Origin: Afipia sp. Root123D2
GTDB lineage: Bacteria; Pseudomonadota; Alphaproteobacteria; Rhizobiales; Xanthobacteraceae
DNA length: 64,000 nt
Assembly (NCBI RefSeq): GCF_001425835.1
Contig: NZ_LMDP01000001.1
Coordinates: 1,793,838-1,857,837, forward strand
Reading direction: 5' to 3'
A program made the position numbers and the translations under genes. This document shows positions 1-9,396 of this stretch, one piece after another; positions within the stretch are counted from its first letter, which is position 1, and every line of letters begins with the position of its first letter. The notes beneath the pieces were generated by a model. It did not search any database. It had not been told where the DNA came from and saw only the letters and a program-made list of their open reading frames with translations.

Positions 1-229
1 CGTTCCAGACCGCCAGCACATGCTTGCCGGCCGGCAGCATGGTGATGATGATTTCGGCGTTCTTGACGGCATCCTTTGCCGTCCCGGCGATCGTCACGCC
101 GTCAGCCTTCGCAGACTCGCACGAGGCTTGAACCAGATCGAATCCCTGAACGTTGTGACCAGCCTTGATGAGATTGGCGGCCATTGGGCCGCCCATGTTG
201 CCGAGACCGATGAATGCAATGTTCGCCAT
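1..229 (-). CDS. mmsB: 3-hydroxyisobutyrate dehydrogenase (partial, N-terminal part)
   Basis: Oxidises 3-hydroxyisobutyrate to methylmalonate semialdehyde with NAD in valine breakdown. Only the first 76 codons are in the window; the C-terminus lies beyond base 1. The start is ATG at 229. The protein opens with a Rossmann nucleotide-binding fold, MANIAFIGLGNMGGPMA, which carries the GxGxMG signature of the beta-hydroxyacid dehydrogenase family, followed by a TMLPAG segment typical of the same family. It is the last visible gene of the minus-strand valine operon, 22 bp after the hydrolase gene. The catalytic Lys is not in view, so the family is certain but the substrate rests on the neighbouring mmsA and hydrolase genes. 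Confidence 0.9.
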   Translation of the reverse strand, partial: MANIAFIGLGNMGGPMAANLIKAGHNVQGFDLVQASCESAKADGVTIAGTAKDAVKNAEIIITMLPAGKHVLAVWN

Positions 230-251
230 GGATGATTCCCCTCGTGCATTT

Positions 252-1346
252 CTAGTTGACGTTCGGAAACTTCAAATCACCTTCCGGATGCGGCGCGAGA
301 TAGCGCGCGACGATCTCCGGGGTTACGTCTTCAATCCGCGCCGGTGACCATTTCGGATTGCGGTCTCTGTCGATGATGAGCGCGCGCACGCCTTCGACGA
401 AGTCCGCACTTGCGAACACTTCCAATGCGGCACGATATTCCCGCACCAGACATTCTTCGAGCGAAGTAGAAGAGCGTGCCAGACGCAGCAGTTTCAGTGT
501 CACTTTCAGACCGCGTGGCGATTTCTCGCGCAACGACCCCAGTGTGGCGCGCGCGAAGTCGGATTCCTCGCGCTCCAGCGCAGCGACGATCTCCTCGATG
601 GAATCGTACGCGAATGTCCTGTCGATCAGTGCCCGCTGTTTTTCGATCGGTCCTTGCTCGCCCGAAACGCCGAACCGCGTGATCAGGGCCATCGTTGCAG
701 CGGCATCGGCGCCGGGCGGCAACTTGGTGATCTCGCCGCGCAGAGTTGGCCAGTCGCCCGACGCGATCAGAACATCAGCAAGACCCGAATACACCGCATC
801 GACCCCGTTCGCGGCCTGCCCGGTCAGACCGAGATAAGTGCCGATCTCTCCGGGCGCACGTGATAACAGCCACGTTCCGCCCACATCGGGGAAAAAGCCG
901 AGGCCCACCTCCGGCATCGCAACCTTGGTCTTCTCCGTCACCACGCGATGGCAAGCATGACCGGCAAGCCCGACGCCACCGCCCATCACGAGGCCGTCCA
1001 TGTAAGCGATATAGGGTTTGGGGAATCTCGAAATACGTGCGTTCACCGCGTATTCTTCGCGCCAAAATACCGCGCCGAGATCGCCGCCAATCTTCGCGCT
1101 GTCGTGAAGCCCGCGGATATCGCCGCCAGCGCACAGGCCACGATCGCCCGCGCCTTCCAGCAGGACCACGGAGATATCCGGATCGACCTCGAACGTATCG
1201 AGCGCCCGGTCGATGTCGCGGGTCATCCCCAGCGTCAGCGCATTGATCGCCTTCGGACGATTTAGGCGAAGTATACCGGCGTGACCTTCCCGCCGTGCGA
1301 TCAGGTCGCCCGCGCCGTCATCCGCCGCGACGACCTGTGCCGTCAT
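252..1346 (-). CDS. 3-hydroxyisobutyryl-CoA hydrolase (enoyl-CoA hydratase/isomerase family)
   Basis: Hydrolyses 3-hydroxyisobutyryl-CoA to free 3-hydroxyisobutyrate, the step before MmsB in valine degradation. The 364-residue length fits the HIBYL-CoA hydrolase subgroup rather than ordinary enoyl-CoA hydratases (about 260 residues). Visible hallmarks are the oxyanion-hole segment AGGDI near residue 73, [18 protein letters not shown] near residue 110, and [14 protein letters not shown] near residue 145, where the Glu and Asp are the expected catalytic acids. The ATG overlaps the stop of the upstream acyl-CoA dehydrogenase by four bases (ATGA), so translation is probably coupled. Context with mmsA and mmsB supports the specific call. 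Confidence 0.9.
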   Translation of the reverse strand: MTAQVVAADDGAGDLIARREGHAGILRLNRPKAINALTLGMTRDIDRALDTFEVDPDISVVLLEGAGDRGLCAGGDIRGLHDSAKIGGDLGAVFWREEYAVNARISRFPKPYIAYMDGLVMGGGVGLAGHACHRVVTEKTKVAMPEVGLGFFPDVGGTWLLSRAPGEIGTYLGLTGQAANGVDAVYSGLADVLIASGDWPTLRGEITKLPPGADAAATMALITRFGVSGEQGPIEKQRALIDRTFAYDSIEEIVAALEREESDFARATLGSLREKSPRGLKVTLKLLRLARSSTSLEECLVREYRAALEVFASADFVEGVRALIIDRDRNPKWSPARIEDVTPEIVARYLAPHPEGDLKFPNVN

Positions 1347-2488
1347 CGCGCGCCCTCGATCAGCTTGCGCGCAACGATCACACGCATGATCTCGTTGGTC
1401 CCCTCAAGGATTTGATGGACCCGCAAATCACGCACGATCTTTTCGATGCCGTATTCCGACAGATAGCCGTAGCCGCCGTGTAACTGCAGCGCCTGATTGG
1501 CGACCTGAAATCCGACGTCGGTCCCGAAACGCTTCGCCATCGCGCACAGCATCGTGGCATCGGGATCCTTGCGATCGAGCGCGGATGCAGCTCGCCACAG
1601 GAAAGTGCGCGCAGCTTCCAACTCGGTCGCCATATCGGCAAGCCGGAATTGCAAGGCCTGGAATTCATCGAGTCGTTTGCCGAACGCCTTGCGCTCGCGC
1701 ATATAGGCCAGCGATTTGTCGAGCGCCGATTGCGCGCCGCCGAGCGAACATGCCGCAATGTTGAGGCGCCCACCGTCGAGACCGGCCATTGCGATCTTGA
1801 AGCCGATCCCTTCATCGCCGAGGCGATTGGCGACAGGCACACGCGCGTTCTCGAAAATCACCGCGCGCGTCGGCTGGGCATTCCAACCCATCTTGCGCTC
1901 ATTAGCGCCGAACGACACGCCGGGCGTATCGCCCTCAATCACCAGCGTCGAAATACCAGACGGTCCGTCGCCGCCGGTGCGGACCATGACGACGTAGACG
2001 TCGCCCTTCCCCGCGCCGGAAATGAACTGCTTCTGGCCGTTGAGAACGTAATGATCGCCATCGCGCACCGCGCGCGTCGAGAGCGACGCCGCATCGGAGC
2101 CGGATCCCGGCTCGGTCAGGCAATAGCTCGCGAGCAACTCCATGGTGCACAGACGCGGCAACCATTTGCGGCGCTGCTCGTCGGAGCCATAGGTATCGAT
2201 CATCCACGCCGACATATTGTGGATGGAAATAAAGGCTGAGACGGTCGGACAGCCGACCGCCAGCGCTTCGAAGATCAACGTCGCGTCAAAGCGCGTCAGC
2301 GCCGAGCCGCCGACATCCTCGTGGATATAGACACCGCCGATGCCGAGCGCCGCGGCATCGCGCATCACATCGACGGGGAAATGCTTGTCCTCGTCCCATT
2401 TGAGAGCATGAGGCGCGATACGATCAGCCGCAAATTCGCGAGCCATGTCGCGAATTGCGATCTGATCTTCGTTGAGAGCGAACTGCAT
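1343..2488 (-). CDS. Acyl-CoA dehydrogenase, probably isobutyryl-CoA dehydrogenase
   Basis: FAD enzyme that introduces the alpha-beta double bond into a short branched acyl-CoA, feeding electrons to ETF. 381 residues, the normal family length. Seen in order: the N-terminal helical domain, the beta-domain signature [11 protein letters not shown] near residue 128, and the C-terminal signature with [15 protein letters not shown] near residue 338 and [11 protein letters not shown], which contains the catalytic Glu of the short-chain/isobutyryl group. It sits between mmsA and the hydrolase gene in a minus-strand operon, so isobutyryl-CoA is the likely substrate. 2-methylbutyryl-CoA or butyryl-CoA cannot be excluded from sequence alone. 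Confidence 0.88.
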   Translation of the reverse strand: MQFALNEDQIAIRDMAREFAADRIAPHALKWDEDKHFPVDVMRDAAALGIGGVYIHEDVGGSALTRFDATLIFEALAVGCPTVSAFISIHNMSAWMIDTYGSDEQRRKWLPRLCTMELLASYCLTEPGSGSDAASLSTRAVRDGDHYVLNGQKQFISGAGKGDVYVVMVRTGGDGPSGISTLVIEGDTPGVSFGANERKMGWNAQPTRAVIFENARVPVANRLGDEGIGFKIAMAGLDGGRLNIAACSLGGAQSALDKSLAYMRERKAFGKRLDEFQALQFRLADMATELEAARTFLWRAASALDRKDPDATMLCAMAKRFGTDVGFQVANQALQLHGGYGYLSEYGIEKIVRDLRVHQILEGTNEIMRVIVARKLIEGAR

Positions 2489-2512
2489 TCTCGCGCCCCC
2501 GGCGTGCTGCCG

Positions 2513-4006
2513 TCAGCTCGTCGGCATCGCGAAGTCGGCACCTTCCTTGACGCCGGACGGCCACCGCGCGGTCACCGTCTTGGTCTTGGTGTAGAAGCGC
2601 ACCGAATCCGTTCCGTACTGGTTGAGGTCACCGAAGCCCGAACGCTTCCAGCCGCCGAACGAGAAGTAAGCCACCGGCACCGGGATCGGAACGTTGATGC
2701 CGACCATGCCGACATTCACCTTGGCGGCGAACTCGCGGGCGGAATCGCCGTCGCGGGTAAAGATCGCAACGCCGTTGCCGTACTCATGCTCGGACGGCAG
2801 CCGCAACGCTTCGTCGAAATCGTGCGCGCGCACCACAGAGAGAACCGGCCCAAAGATTTCTTCCTTGTAGATCCGCATGTCCTTGGTGACGTTGTCGAAC
2901 AGACAGCCGCCCATGTAGAAGCCGTTCTCGTAGCCCTGCATCTTGAAGCCGCGTCCATCGACCGCGAGCTTCGCGCCTTCCTTGATGCCGATCTCGACAT
3001 AATTCCTGACGCGATCGAGAGCCGCCTGGGTGACGAGCGGACCGTAATCCGCGCTTGGATCGGTAGATGGGCCGATCTTGAGGTTCTCGACCCGCGGGAT
3101 CAGCTTTTCCATCAGGCGATCGGCAGTGGTCTTGCCGACCGGCACGGCGACGGAAACCGCCATGCAGCGCTCACCGGCCGCACCGTAGCTCGCGCCGACC
3201 AGCGCATCGACGGCCTGATCCATATCCGCGTCGGGCATGACGATCATGTGGTTCTTCGCGCCGCCGAAGCACTGGCAACGCTTTCCCGCCGCAGCTGCGC
3301 GCTCGTAGATGTACTGCGCAATCGAGGACGAACCGACGAAACCGACCGCCGAAATATCCGGATCGTCGAGGATCGCGTCGACAGCTTCCTTGTCGCCGTT
3401 GACGACGTTGAGGATGCCCGGCGGCAGACCGGCTTCGAGCATCAGTTCAGCGAGCTTCATCGGCACGCCGGGATCCCGCTCCGACGGCTTGAGGATGAAG
3501 GCGTTGCCGCAGGCGATCGCCGGTGCGAATTTCCACATCGGGATCATCGCCGGGAAGTTGAACGGCGTAATGCCGGCGACCACGCCAAGCGGCTGGCGGA
3601 TCGAATAGAGATCGATTTGCGGGCCGGCGCCTTCGGTGTATTCGCCCTTCATCAGGTGGGGGATACCGAGAGCGAACTCCACGACCTCGACGCCGCGCAG
3701 AATATCGCCGCGCGCATCGGGAATGGTCTTGCCGTGCTCGCGGGCGAGCAGTTCGGCCAGCGCTTCGTTATCGCGCGCCACCAGTTCGAGGAATTTCATC
3801 AGGACGCGAACGCGGCGCTGCGGGTTGGTGGCTGCCCAGGCGGGCTGCGCAGCCTTGGCATTTTCAACAGCGGCCCGGAGCTCGGCTTTGGTCGCCAGCG
3901 CCACCTTGGCCTGCACTTCGCCGGTCATCGGCTCGAAAACGTCGGCAGTCCGTCCCGATGTGCCCTTGACCTCACGGCCACCGATGAAATGCCCAATCGA
4001 ACGCAT
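2513..4006 (-). CDS. mmsA: Methylmalonate-semialdehyde dehydrogenase (CoA-acylating)
   Basis: Converts methylmalonate semialdehyde to propionyl-CoA with NAD and CoA, the last specific step of valine (and thymine) catabolism. 497 residues from ATG 4006, chosen because GGAGGG lies six bases upstream; a longer TTG reading at 4021 has no ribosome site. The protein opens IGHFIGG, typical for MmsA, and has the aldehyde dehydrogenase nucleophile Cys in GERCMAVSV near residue 285, preceded by GGAKNHMIVMPDAD, which is characteristic of the CoA-acylating MmsA branch. First gene of the minus-strand valine operon, divergent from a LysR regulator about 100 bp away. Confidence 0.95.
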   Translation of the reverse strand: MRSIGHFIGGREVKGTSGRTADVFEPMTGEVQAKVALATKAELRAAVENAKAAQPAWAATNPQRRVRVLMKFLELVARDNEALAELLAREHGKTIPDARGDILRGVEVVEFALGIPHLMKGEYTEGAGPQIDLYSIRQPLGVVAGITPFNFPAMIPMWKFAPAIACGNAFILKPSERDPGVPMKLAELMLEAGLPPGILNVVNGDKEAVDAILDDPDISAVGFVGSSSIAQYIYERAAAAGKRCQCFGGAKNHMIVMPDADMDQAVDALVGASYGAAGERCMAVSVAVPVGKTTADRLMEKLIPRVENLKIGPSTDPSADYGPLVTQAALDRVRNYVEIGIKEGAKLAVDGRGFKMQGYENGFYMGGCLFDNVTKDMRIYKEEIFGPVLSVVRAHDFDEALRLPSEHEYGNGVAIFTRDGDSAREFAAKVNVGMVGINVPIPVPVAYFSFGGWKRSGFGDLNQYGTDSVRFYTKTKTVTARWPSGVKEGADFAMPTS

Positions 4007-4104
4007 GATTTTTCCCTCCAAGGTTCTGTAAAAGTCCTGGGTGACCTTTTGACCTGCATTTTATAAGATTCAACTGCGAGAAATCACAGGATAGATGTGC
4101 GAAA

Positions 4105-5019
4105 ATGTCAGATCAAGCCACCAGCCCCGATTGGGATGATTTCCGCTTCGTGCTTGCCATTGTGCGCGGAGGTACGGTCTCGGCGGCGGCCAAGCGGCTC
4201 GGCGTCGATCATACCACCGTCATCCGGCGCGTCGACCGGCTGGAACGGCAACTCTCGGTGAAACTCTTCGAGCGGCGCAAGACAGGCTACGTCCTGACCG
4301 AATCCGGGCATCGCGTCGCCGCGAGCGCCGAGGACATCGAATCCACCATCGTTTCCAACCAGGACATCATTAGCGGCTCGAAATCGCACCTGACCGGCAC
4401 TGTTCGTATCGGTGCACCAGACGGCTTCGGCAGTCACTATCTCGCCTCCCGCCTCAGCAATCTCGCAGACCTTTACCCCGATCTCGATGTCGAACTCGTC
4501 GCCACCGCCCGGCTGTTCAGCCTGTCCAAAAGAGAAACCGACATTGCGATCAGCCTGTCGATGCCAAAGGAAGGCCGCACTGTCGGACGCAAGCTGCTGG
4601 ACTACAGCCTCGGGTTATACGCGGTTTCGGAATACCTCGACCGCTTTCCTCCGATCAAAACCCGGGAGGATCTGCTGACCCATCGCTTCGTCGGCTACAT
4701 CGAGGAACTGTTGTTCACACCGGAGCTGGACTATTTGCCGCAGGTCTCGCCGAAGATTTCAGCCAAATTCCGCAGCGCCAATCTGATCGCGCAGCTCAAT
4801 GCCACCCTATCGGGGTTCGGGATCGCGGTGCTGCCGCGCTTCATGGCGCAAGCTCATCCCGAACTTCGCGCGATCCTGCCGGAGACCGTATCGATCTTGC
4901 GCAGCTTCTGGCTGCTGATGCACGCGGACAGCCGCGATCTCGTCCGCATTCGCGCTGTCGCGGAATACATCTACAGCCTTGTCGAGCACGACCGGGCGTT
5001 GTTCAACCCTCAACAGTGA
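4105..5019 (+). CDS. LysR-family transcriptional regulator
   Basis: 304 residues, full length for the family. The N-terminal winged helix-turn-helix is clear: DDFRFVLAIVRGGTVSAAAK, then LGVDHTTVIRRVDRLE and LFERRKTGYVLTESG within residues 8-70. The rest matches a LysR effector-binding domain. It is divergent from mmsA with about 98 bp between start codons, the standard geometry for a LysR protein controlling its neighbour, so it probably regulates the valine operon. The inducer is not predictable from sequence. No strong ribosome site is visible before the ATG. Confidence 0.88.
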   Translation: MSDQATSPDWDDFRFVLAIVRGGTVSAAAKRLGVDHTTVIRRVDRLERQLSVKLFERRKTGYVLTESGHRVAASAEDIESTIVSNQDIISGSKSHLTGTVRIGAPDGFGSHYLASRLSNLADLYPDLDVELVATARLFSLSKRETDIAISLSMPKEGRTVGRKLLDYSLGLYAVSEYLDRFPPIKTREDLLTHRFVGYIEELLFTPELDYLPQVSPKISAKFRSANLIAQLNATLSGFGIAVLPRFMAQAHPELRAILPETVSILRSFWLLMHADSRDLVRIRAVAEYIYSLVEHDRALFNPQQ

Positions 5020-5044
5020 CGACGGCAATTCGCAAGACGACGCC

Positions 5045-5707
5045 TTAAGGCGATTTAGCGGGTGTCCGCACGGACGCGCGCGAAGACGGCTTCGCCTTGG
5101 CGGCGCTTTTTTTATCGCCGGTGCCCGCTGGTTTACCCAGCGCAAGCGCCGACTGCCGGCCCGCTTCGATCAGGTCATTGGACAAATCGCCGGTTCCGGT
5201 CGCGCGCGACAGCAGCAGGCTGCCCATCATGGTCGCGATGATGGCCATCGCGCGTTGTCGCGCAGCTTTCGGCGGCAACCCGGGCACCTCCCCGGCAATG
5301 AGGTCGATCATTTCTTCCAGCCGCGCCGCAAAGGCCTTGCGGGTCTTTGGATCGGCGCGCGCGACTTCGGCGCCGAGAGCCGGAAGCATACAGCCATTGC
5401 CGACATCGTCACGATGCTGGGTCGTCAGATAGGAGTTGACGATCGCATCGAGTTGCTTGCCTTCCGGCGCACTGTCGGCGCGCCTGCGCCAACGCCGCGC
5501 AATGCCGTCCATCGCATAGGAAAATGCTTCGGCAATCAGCGCGTCACGCGAGTCGAAGTGCGCATAAAAGCCGCCATGCGTGAGGCCGGCCTCCTTCATC
5601 AGCTCCGCGACACCGATGCCCGCCGAACCTTTCTCGCGCAGCCGCACCGACGCGTTCTTCACGATGCGCGCGTGGGTCTCGGCCTTGTGGTCCTTGGAAT
5701 ATCGCAT
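5045..5707 (-). CDS. TetR-family transcriptional regulator
   Basis: 220 residues. The N-terminal TetR helix-turn-helix runs through residues 10-55: ETHARIVKNASVRLREKG, then GVAELMKEAGLTHGGFYAHF, the most recognisable TetR motif. The C-terminal ligand-binding part is helical, and the last 35 residues are a low-complexity Lys/Ala/Ser tail that probably is disordered. It ends 25 bp from the converging LysR gene and is divergent from the enoyl-CoA hydratase, so it may repress that gene and the acyl-CoA genes beyond. TetR repressors beside beta-oxidation genes usually sense acyl-CoAs; that is family knowledge, not shown here. Confidence 0.87.
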   Translation of the reverse strand: MRYSKDHKAETHARIVKNASVRLREKGSAGIGVAELMKEAGLTHGGFYAHFDSRDALIAEAFSYAMDGIARRWRRRADSAPEGKQLDAIVNSYLTTQHRDDVGNGCMLPALGAEVARADPKTRKAFAARLEEMIDLIAGEVPGLPPKAARQRAMAIIATMMGSLLLSRATGTGDLSNDLIEAGRQSALALGKPAGTGDKKSAAKAKPSSRASVRTPAKSP

Positions 5708-5721
5708 GAGCAGTCCATAAG

Positions 5722-5742
5722 ATGTTCGATGTCATATAACAT
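5722..5742. promoter_or_regulatory. Candidate TetR operator (imperfect inverted repeat)
   Basis: ATGTT at 5722-5726 is mirrored by AACAT at 5738-5742, with a nested ATGT/ACAT pair, 15 bp upstream of the TetR start codon and about 115 bp upstream of the enoyl-CoA hydratase start. The AT-rich character against a GC-rich background and the position between divergent genes suit an autoregulatory operator. The arms are short, so chance occurrence is possible. Confidence 0.3.
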
Positions 5743-5856
5743 GCGGGATTATTGCCGCCAATGCAAGGACCTGCAAACATACGCCGCACTGCATCATCCG
5801 GAGTCGTTTTTTTAGAAACGATCCAGCATCCCCACCCCATCCCGCCGGAGCGTTCC

Positions 5857-6627
5857 ATGGACATGATCAACGATTATTGCGGCGTCGCGCGCGATTCACG
5901 CGGCATCGCGACATTGACCATCTGCAACGCAGGATCGCTCAACATTCTCAACTCGAAAGCGATCGCCGGATTGCGTACCGGCATTCAGGCACTGGCGGCG
6001 GACCATGATATTCGCGTGCTGATCATTCGCGGCACCGGCGAGAAAAGCATGATCGGCGGTGCCGACATCAAGGAGATGGCGACACTCAACCAGGCGACGG
6101 CGGAAAAATTCATTTCCGGCCTGCGCGACCTGTGCGAGGCGGTGCGGCAGTTCCCGGTTCCGGTGATTGCGAGAATTCCGGGCTGGTGTCTCGGTGGCGG
6201 ACTGGAATTCGCCGCCGCCTGCGATCTGCGGGTTGCGACCGCCTCCTCGAAATTCGGAATGCCGGAAGTGAAGGTCGGCATCCCCTCCGTCATTCACGCG
6301 GCGCTGCTGCCACGGCTGATCGGATGGGGCCGCGCCCGCTGGCTGATCCTGACCGCGGATACCATCGATGCCCCCACCGCACGGACATGGGGATTGGTGG
6401 ACAAGGTCGTACCCGATGACGAACTCGACGCGGCCGTCGACAAAGCTGCAGCCGCCATCGCCGAATGCGGCCCGGCAGTCATCCGCAGCCAGAAAATGCT
6501 GTTGCGCCAATGGGAGGACATTCCACTGGATGAAGCGATCGACATCAGCGTCGGTGTGTTCGGCCGCGCGTTCCTGACCGGCGAGCCACAGCGTCACATG
6601 CAGGCTTTTATCGATCGCAAGCGATAG
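5857..6627 (+). CDS. Enoyl-CoA hydratase/isomerase family protein
   Basis: Crotonase-fold enzyme, most likely hydrating 2-enoyl-CoA in beta-oxidation. 256 residues from ATG 5857, selected because GGAG lies six bases upstream; the upstream in-frame ATG at 5752 would fall within the regulatory gap. Motifs: GADIKEMA near residue 68 (oxyanion hole), IPGWCLGGGLEFAAACD near residue 105, and FGMPEVKVGIPSVIHAALL near residue 135 with the first catalytic Glu. The position of the second catalytic acid is occupied by a short Ser/Val-rich segment, so hydratase versus isomerase or another crotonase activity is open. It is divergent from a TetR gene and followed by a thiolase. Confidence 0.85.
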   Translation: MDMINDYCGVARDSRGIATLTICNAGSLNILNSKAIAGLRTGIQALAADHDIRVLIIRGTGEKSMIGGADIKEMATLNQATAEKFISGLRDLCEAVRQFPVPVIARIPGWCLGGGLEFAAACDLRVATASSKFGMPEVKVGIPSVIHAALLPRLIGWGRARWLILTADTIDAPTARTWGLVDKVVPDDELDAAVDKAAAAIAECGPAVIRSQKMLLRQWEDIPLDEAIDISVGVFGRAFLTGEPQRHMQAFIDRKR

Positions 6628-6797
6628 TCGCGTCGTTCGCGGCTCGACTCATGCAAATTCGCACAATGCTTGTGACGAACTGCCGGATAATCTCGGCCTG
6701 ATTATCGGAAACTCCGATTGCAATTCTCCGGTTCGATTATATGATGACCACAATCTAACGCGGCAAGGGCCGCGCGCATCGATCAGGAGCATTTCCG

Positions 6798-7991
6798 ATG
6801 TCGTCATCCGATCCCGTGGTCATCGTATCCGCCGCCCGCACGCCTCTCGGCCGGTTCCAGGGTGAACTATCCTCATTCAGCGCACATAATCTCGGCTCAC
6901 ATGTCATTGGCGCCGCGCTTGAGCGCAGCAAGGTCGCCGCCGACCGGATCGATGAGGTTTTCATGGGATGCGTGCTGCCCGCAGGACAAGGTCAGGCCCC
7001 TGCCCGTCAGGCCGCGCGCGGCGCAAGGCTGCCCGACGCGACCGGTGCGACCACCATCAACAAGGTTTGCGGTTCGGGCATGAAGGCGACAATGCTGGCA
7101 CACGACATCATCAATGCCGGCTCCGCCGAGATCGTCGTCTCCGGCGGCATGGAGAGCATGTCGAACGCGCCGTATCTGCTTGCCAAGGCGCGCGCCGGTT
7201 ACCGCGTCGGCCATGATCGCATCATCGATCACATGCTGATGGACGGCCTCGAAGACGCTTACGAAACCGGCCGCTCGATGGGCGATTTCGGCGAAGCGAC
7301 CGCCGAAGCCTATCAGTTCACCCGCAAGGACCAGGACGACTACGCGATCGAGACGCTGACGCGCGCGCGCAAGGCCGTCGAGAGCGGTGCGTTCAAAAGC
7401 GAGATCGCGCCGATTTCCGTCAAGGACAAGACCGGCGTGCGTGTGATCGAGAACGACGAACATCCGCTCAAGGTCGATCCTGCCAAGATTCCAAATCTCA
7501 AACCCGCGTTCCGCGCCAACGGAACCATCACACCGGCGGCATCATCCGCGAACGCGGACGGCGCGGCCGCCCTGATTCTGACCAAGCGTTCGCTGGCCGA
7601 GCGCGAGGGTCTGCCGATCCTCGCCGAGATCAAAGGGCATTCGACCCACAGCCAGGAGCCGCAGTGGTTCACCACCGCGCCAATCCCGGCGATCCAGAAA
7701 CTGCTCGACAAGGTCGGCTGGAAGATCGGCGACGTCGATCTGTTCGAGATCAACGAGGCTTTCGCCGTGGTGCCGATGGCGGCCGCGCGTGACCTCGGAA
7801 TTCCCCGGGACAAGCTCAACATCAACGGCGGCGCTTGCGCTCTCGGCCATCCGATTGGCGCAACGGGCGCACGGCTGATCGTGACGCTGCTGCACGCGAT
7901 GGAGAAAAACAATCTGCGACGCGGTATTGCCTCGCTGTGCATCGGTGGCGGCGAAGCCACGGCCATCGCCGTCGAACGCAGCGTTCACTGA
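6798..7991 (+). CDS. Acetyl-CoA C-acetyltransferase (thiolase)
   Basis: 397 residues, standard for a biosynthetic/degradative thiolase II. It condenses two acetyl-CoA or cleaves 3-ketoacyl-CoA. The nucleophilic Cys is in NKVCGSGMKA near residue 90; the His of NEAFA lies near residue 320; the C-terminal base-bearing segment GGACALGHPIGATGARL near residue 346 and CIGGGEATAIAVE close the active site. AGGAG nine bases upstream of ATG supports the start. It follows the enoyl-CoA hydratase after 170 bp of non-coding DNA, so it may have its own promoter, and it is followed by a hairpin terminator. Confidence 0.92.
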   Translation: MSSSDPVVIVSAARTPLGRFQGELSSFSAHNLGSHVIGAALERSKVAADRIDEVFMGCVLPAGQGQAPARQAARGARLPDATGATTINKVCGSGMKATMLAHDIINAGSAEIVVSGGMESMSNAPYLLAKARAGYRVGHDRIIDHMLMDGLEDAYETGRSMGDFGEATAEAYQFTRKDQDDYAIETLTRARKAVESGAFKSEIAPISVKDKTGVRVIENDEHPLKVDPAKIPNLKPAFRANGTITPAASSANADGAAALILTKRSLAEREGLPILAEIKGHSTHSQEPQWFTTAPIPAIQKLLDKVGWKIGDVDLFEINEAFAVVPMAAARDLGIPRDKLNINGGACALGHPIGATGARLIVTLLHAMEKNNLRRGIASLCIGGGEATAIAVERSVH

Positions 7992-8012
7992 AGTTCTTAA
8001 ACTTTTCAAACG

Positions 8013-8038
8013 CGGCGCGGTGCATAGGCATCGCGCCG
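8013..8038 (+). terminator. Probable Rho-independent terminator after the thiolase gene
   Basis: An 11-bp stem (8013-8023 with 8028-8038, one G-T pair) closes on the tetraloop ATAG and is followed by ATATTTTC. It lies 22 bp past the thiolase stop and just before the MFS gene, separating the two transcription units. Confidence 0.6.
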
Positions 8039-8062
8039 ATATTTTCACCAGAAAGAAACCTG

Positions 8063-9346
8063 ATGATTTCGAACTGGCTTTCCACTGCGATGGCCCGCAG
8101 GCGCCTTCATTATGGCTGGGCAATGGTCGCGGTGACATTTCTTACCGCGCTGGTCAGCGCCGGGGCGGTCGGCGCGCCGGGCGTGTTCATCCTGCCGCTG
8201 CAGCATGAGTTCGGCTGGACCACCGCGGAGATTTCCGCCGCGCTTTCGATCCGCCTGCTGCTGTACGGCCTGATGGCACCGTTTGCCGCCGCGCTGATGA
8301 ACCGCTATGGCCTTCGCAATGTCACGGTGATCGCGCTGTCGCTGGTGACGATGGGCCTTGTCCTGTCGCTGTTCATGACCCAGATGTGGCAGCTGATCCT
8401 GCTGTGGGGCTTTGTCGTCGGCTTCGGCACCGGCATGACCGCCCTGGTGCTCGGCGCCACTGTCGCCGCGCGCTGGTTCAGCGCCAATCGCGGACTGGTG
8501 GTCGGCATCCTCACCGCGAGCGCCGCCACCGGCCAGCTGGTCTTCCTGCCGGCCCTCGCCAGTCTCACCGAGCATTATGGCTGGCGAATTGCGATGGGAC
8601 TGATGTGCGCGATGCTGCTGCTGGCCGCGCTCGCGGTGCTGCTGATCATGCGCGACCGGCCGTCGGATGTCGGCATCCGCCCGTTCGGCGACAACGGCAC
8701 GGACCCGATCGCACCTCCTCCGCCGAACAATGCCCCGATCATGGCGGCGGCGCTCGGTGCGCTGAAAGATGCGGCGAAGACCAAGGTGTTCTGGATCCTG
8801 TTCGGCACATTCTTCATTTGCGGCGCGAGCACCAACGGCCTGATCCAGACCCACTTCATTCCGTTTTGTTCGGACTTCGGACTACCCGCCACCGGCGCGG
8901 CAACCCTGCTGGCGGCGATGGGTATTTTCGATTTTATCGGCACGATCGGATCCGGTTATTTATCGGATCGCTATGACAACCGCTGGTTGCTGTTCTGGTA
9001 TTATGGCCTGCGCGGCCTGTCGCTGCTGTTCCTGCCGTTCACCAGCTTCACGTTTTACGGCCTGTCGCTGTTCGCGATATTCTACGGACTGGACTGGATC
9101 GCGACCGTGCCACCCACCGTCCGCCTGAGCGCATCGAGATTCGGCTCCGAACGGGCCAATCTGGTGTTCGGCTGGATTTTCGCCGGGCATCAGCTTGGCG
9201 CGGCTACTATCGCCTTCGCCGCCGGCGCGTCGCGGACCTATCTTTTGAGCTATTTGCCGGCATTTTTCGCAGCCGGCGCCCTGTGCCTGATCGCCGCTCT
9301 TGCAGTCCTTGCGATCAGCCGGGATAAGAAGGTGGCGACGGCATAG
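8063..9346 (+). CDS. MFS transporter (12 membrane segments)
   Basis: 427 residues from ATG 8063; the preceding in-frame stretch from 7835 overlaps the thiolase gene and is not coding. Hydrophobic segments alternate along the entire length, beginning with HYGWAMVAVTFLTALV, with a central polar loop rich in Pro and Asp around residue 210, as in 6+6 helix MFS carriers. A motif-A-like cytoplasmic loop, YLSDRYDNRW, lies at the start of the second half. The family resembles monocarboxylate or oxalate/formate-type carriers. The substrate is unknown; location among acyl-CoA genes suggests an organic acid. Confidence 0.85.
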   Translation: MISNWLSTAMARRRLHYGWAMVAVTFLTALVSAGAVGAPGVFILPLQHEFGWTTAEISAALSIRLLLYGLMAPFAAALMNRYGLRNVTVIALSLVTMGLVLSLFMTQMWQLILLWGFVVGFGTGMTALVLGATVAARWFSANRGLVVGILTASAATGQLVFLPALASLTEHYGWRIAMGLMCAMLLLAALAVLLIMRDRPSDVGIRPFGDNGTDPIAPPPPNNAPIMAAALGALKDAAKTKVFWILFGTFFICGASTNGLIQTHFIPFCSDFGLPATGAATLLAAMGIFDFIGTIGSGYLSDRYDNRWLLFWYYGLRGLSLLFLPFTSFTFYGLSLFAIFYGLDWIATVPPTVRLSASRFGSERANLVFGWIFAGHQLGAATIAFAAGASRTYLLSYLPAFFAAGALCLIAALAVLAISRDKKVATA

Positions 9347-9396
9347 GTTGGGTGCCGTTGCGGGGACACGTTCACCTCCACAAACGGGATCTGAAG

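Noticed and set aside
2321-4066. A 581-codon open frame on the plus strand opposite mmsA
   Set aside because: It is the antisense shadow of a well-conserved aldehyde dehydrogenase; composition is His/Arg/Asp-rich with no fold, as expected for complementary GC-rich frames.
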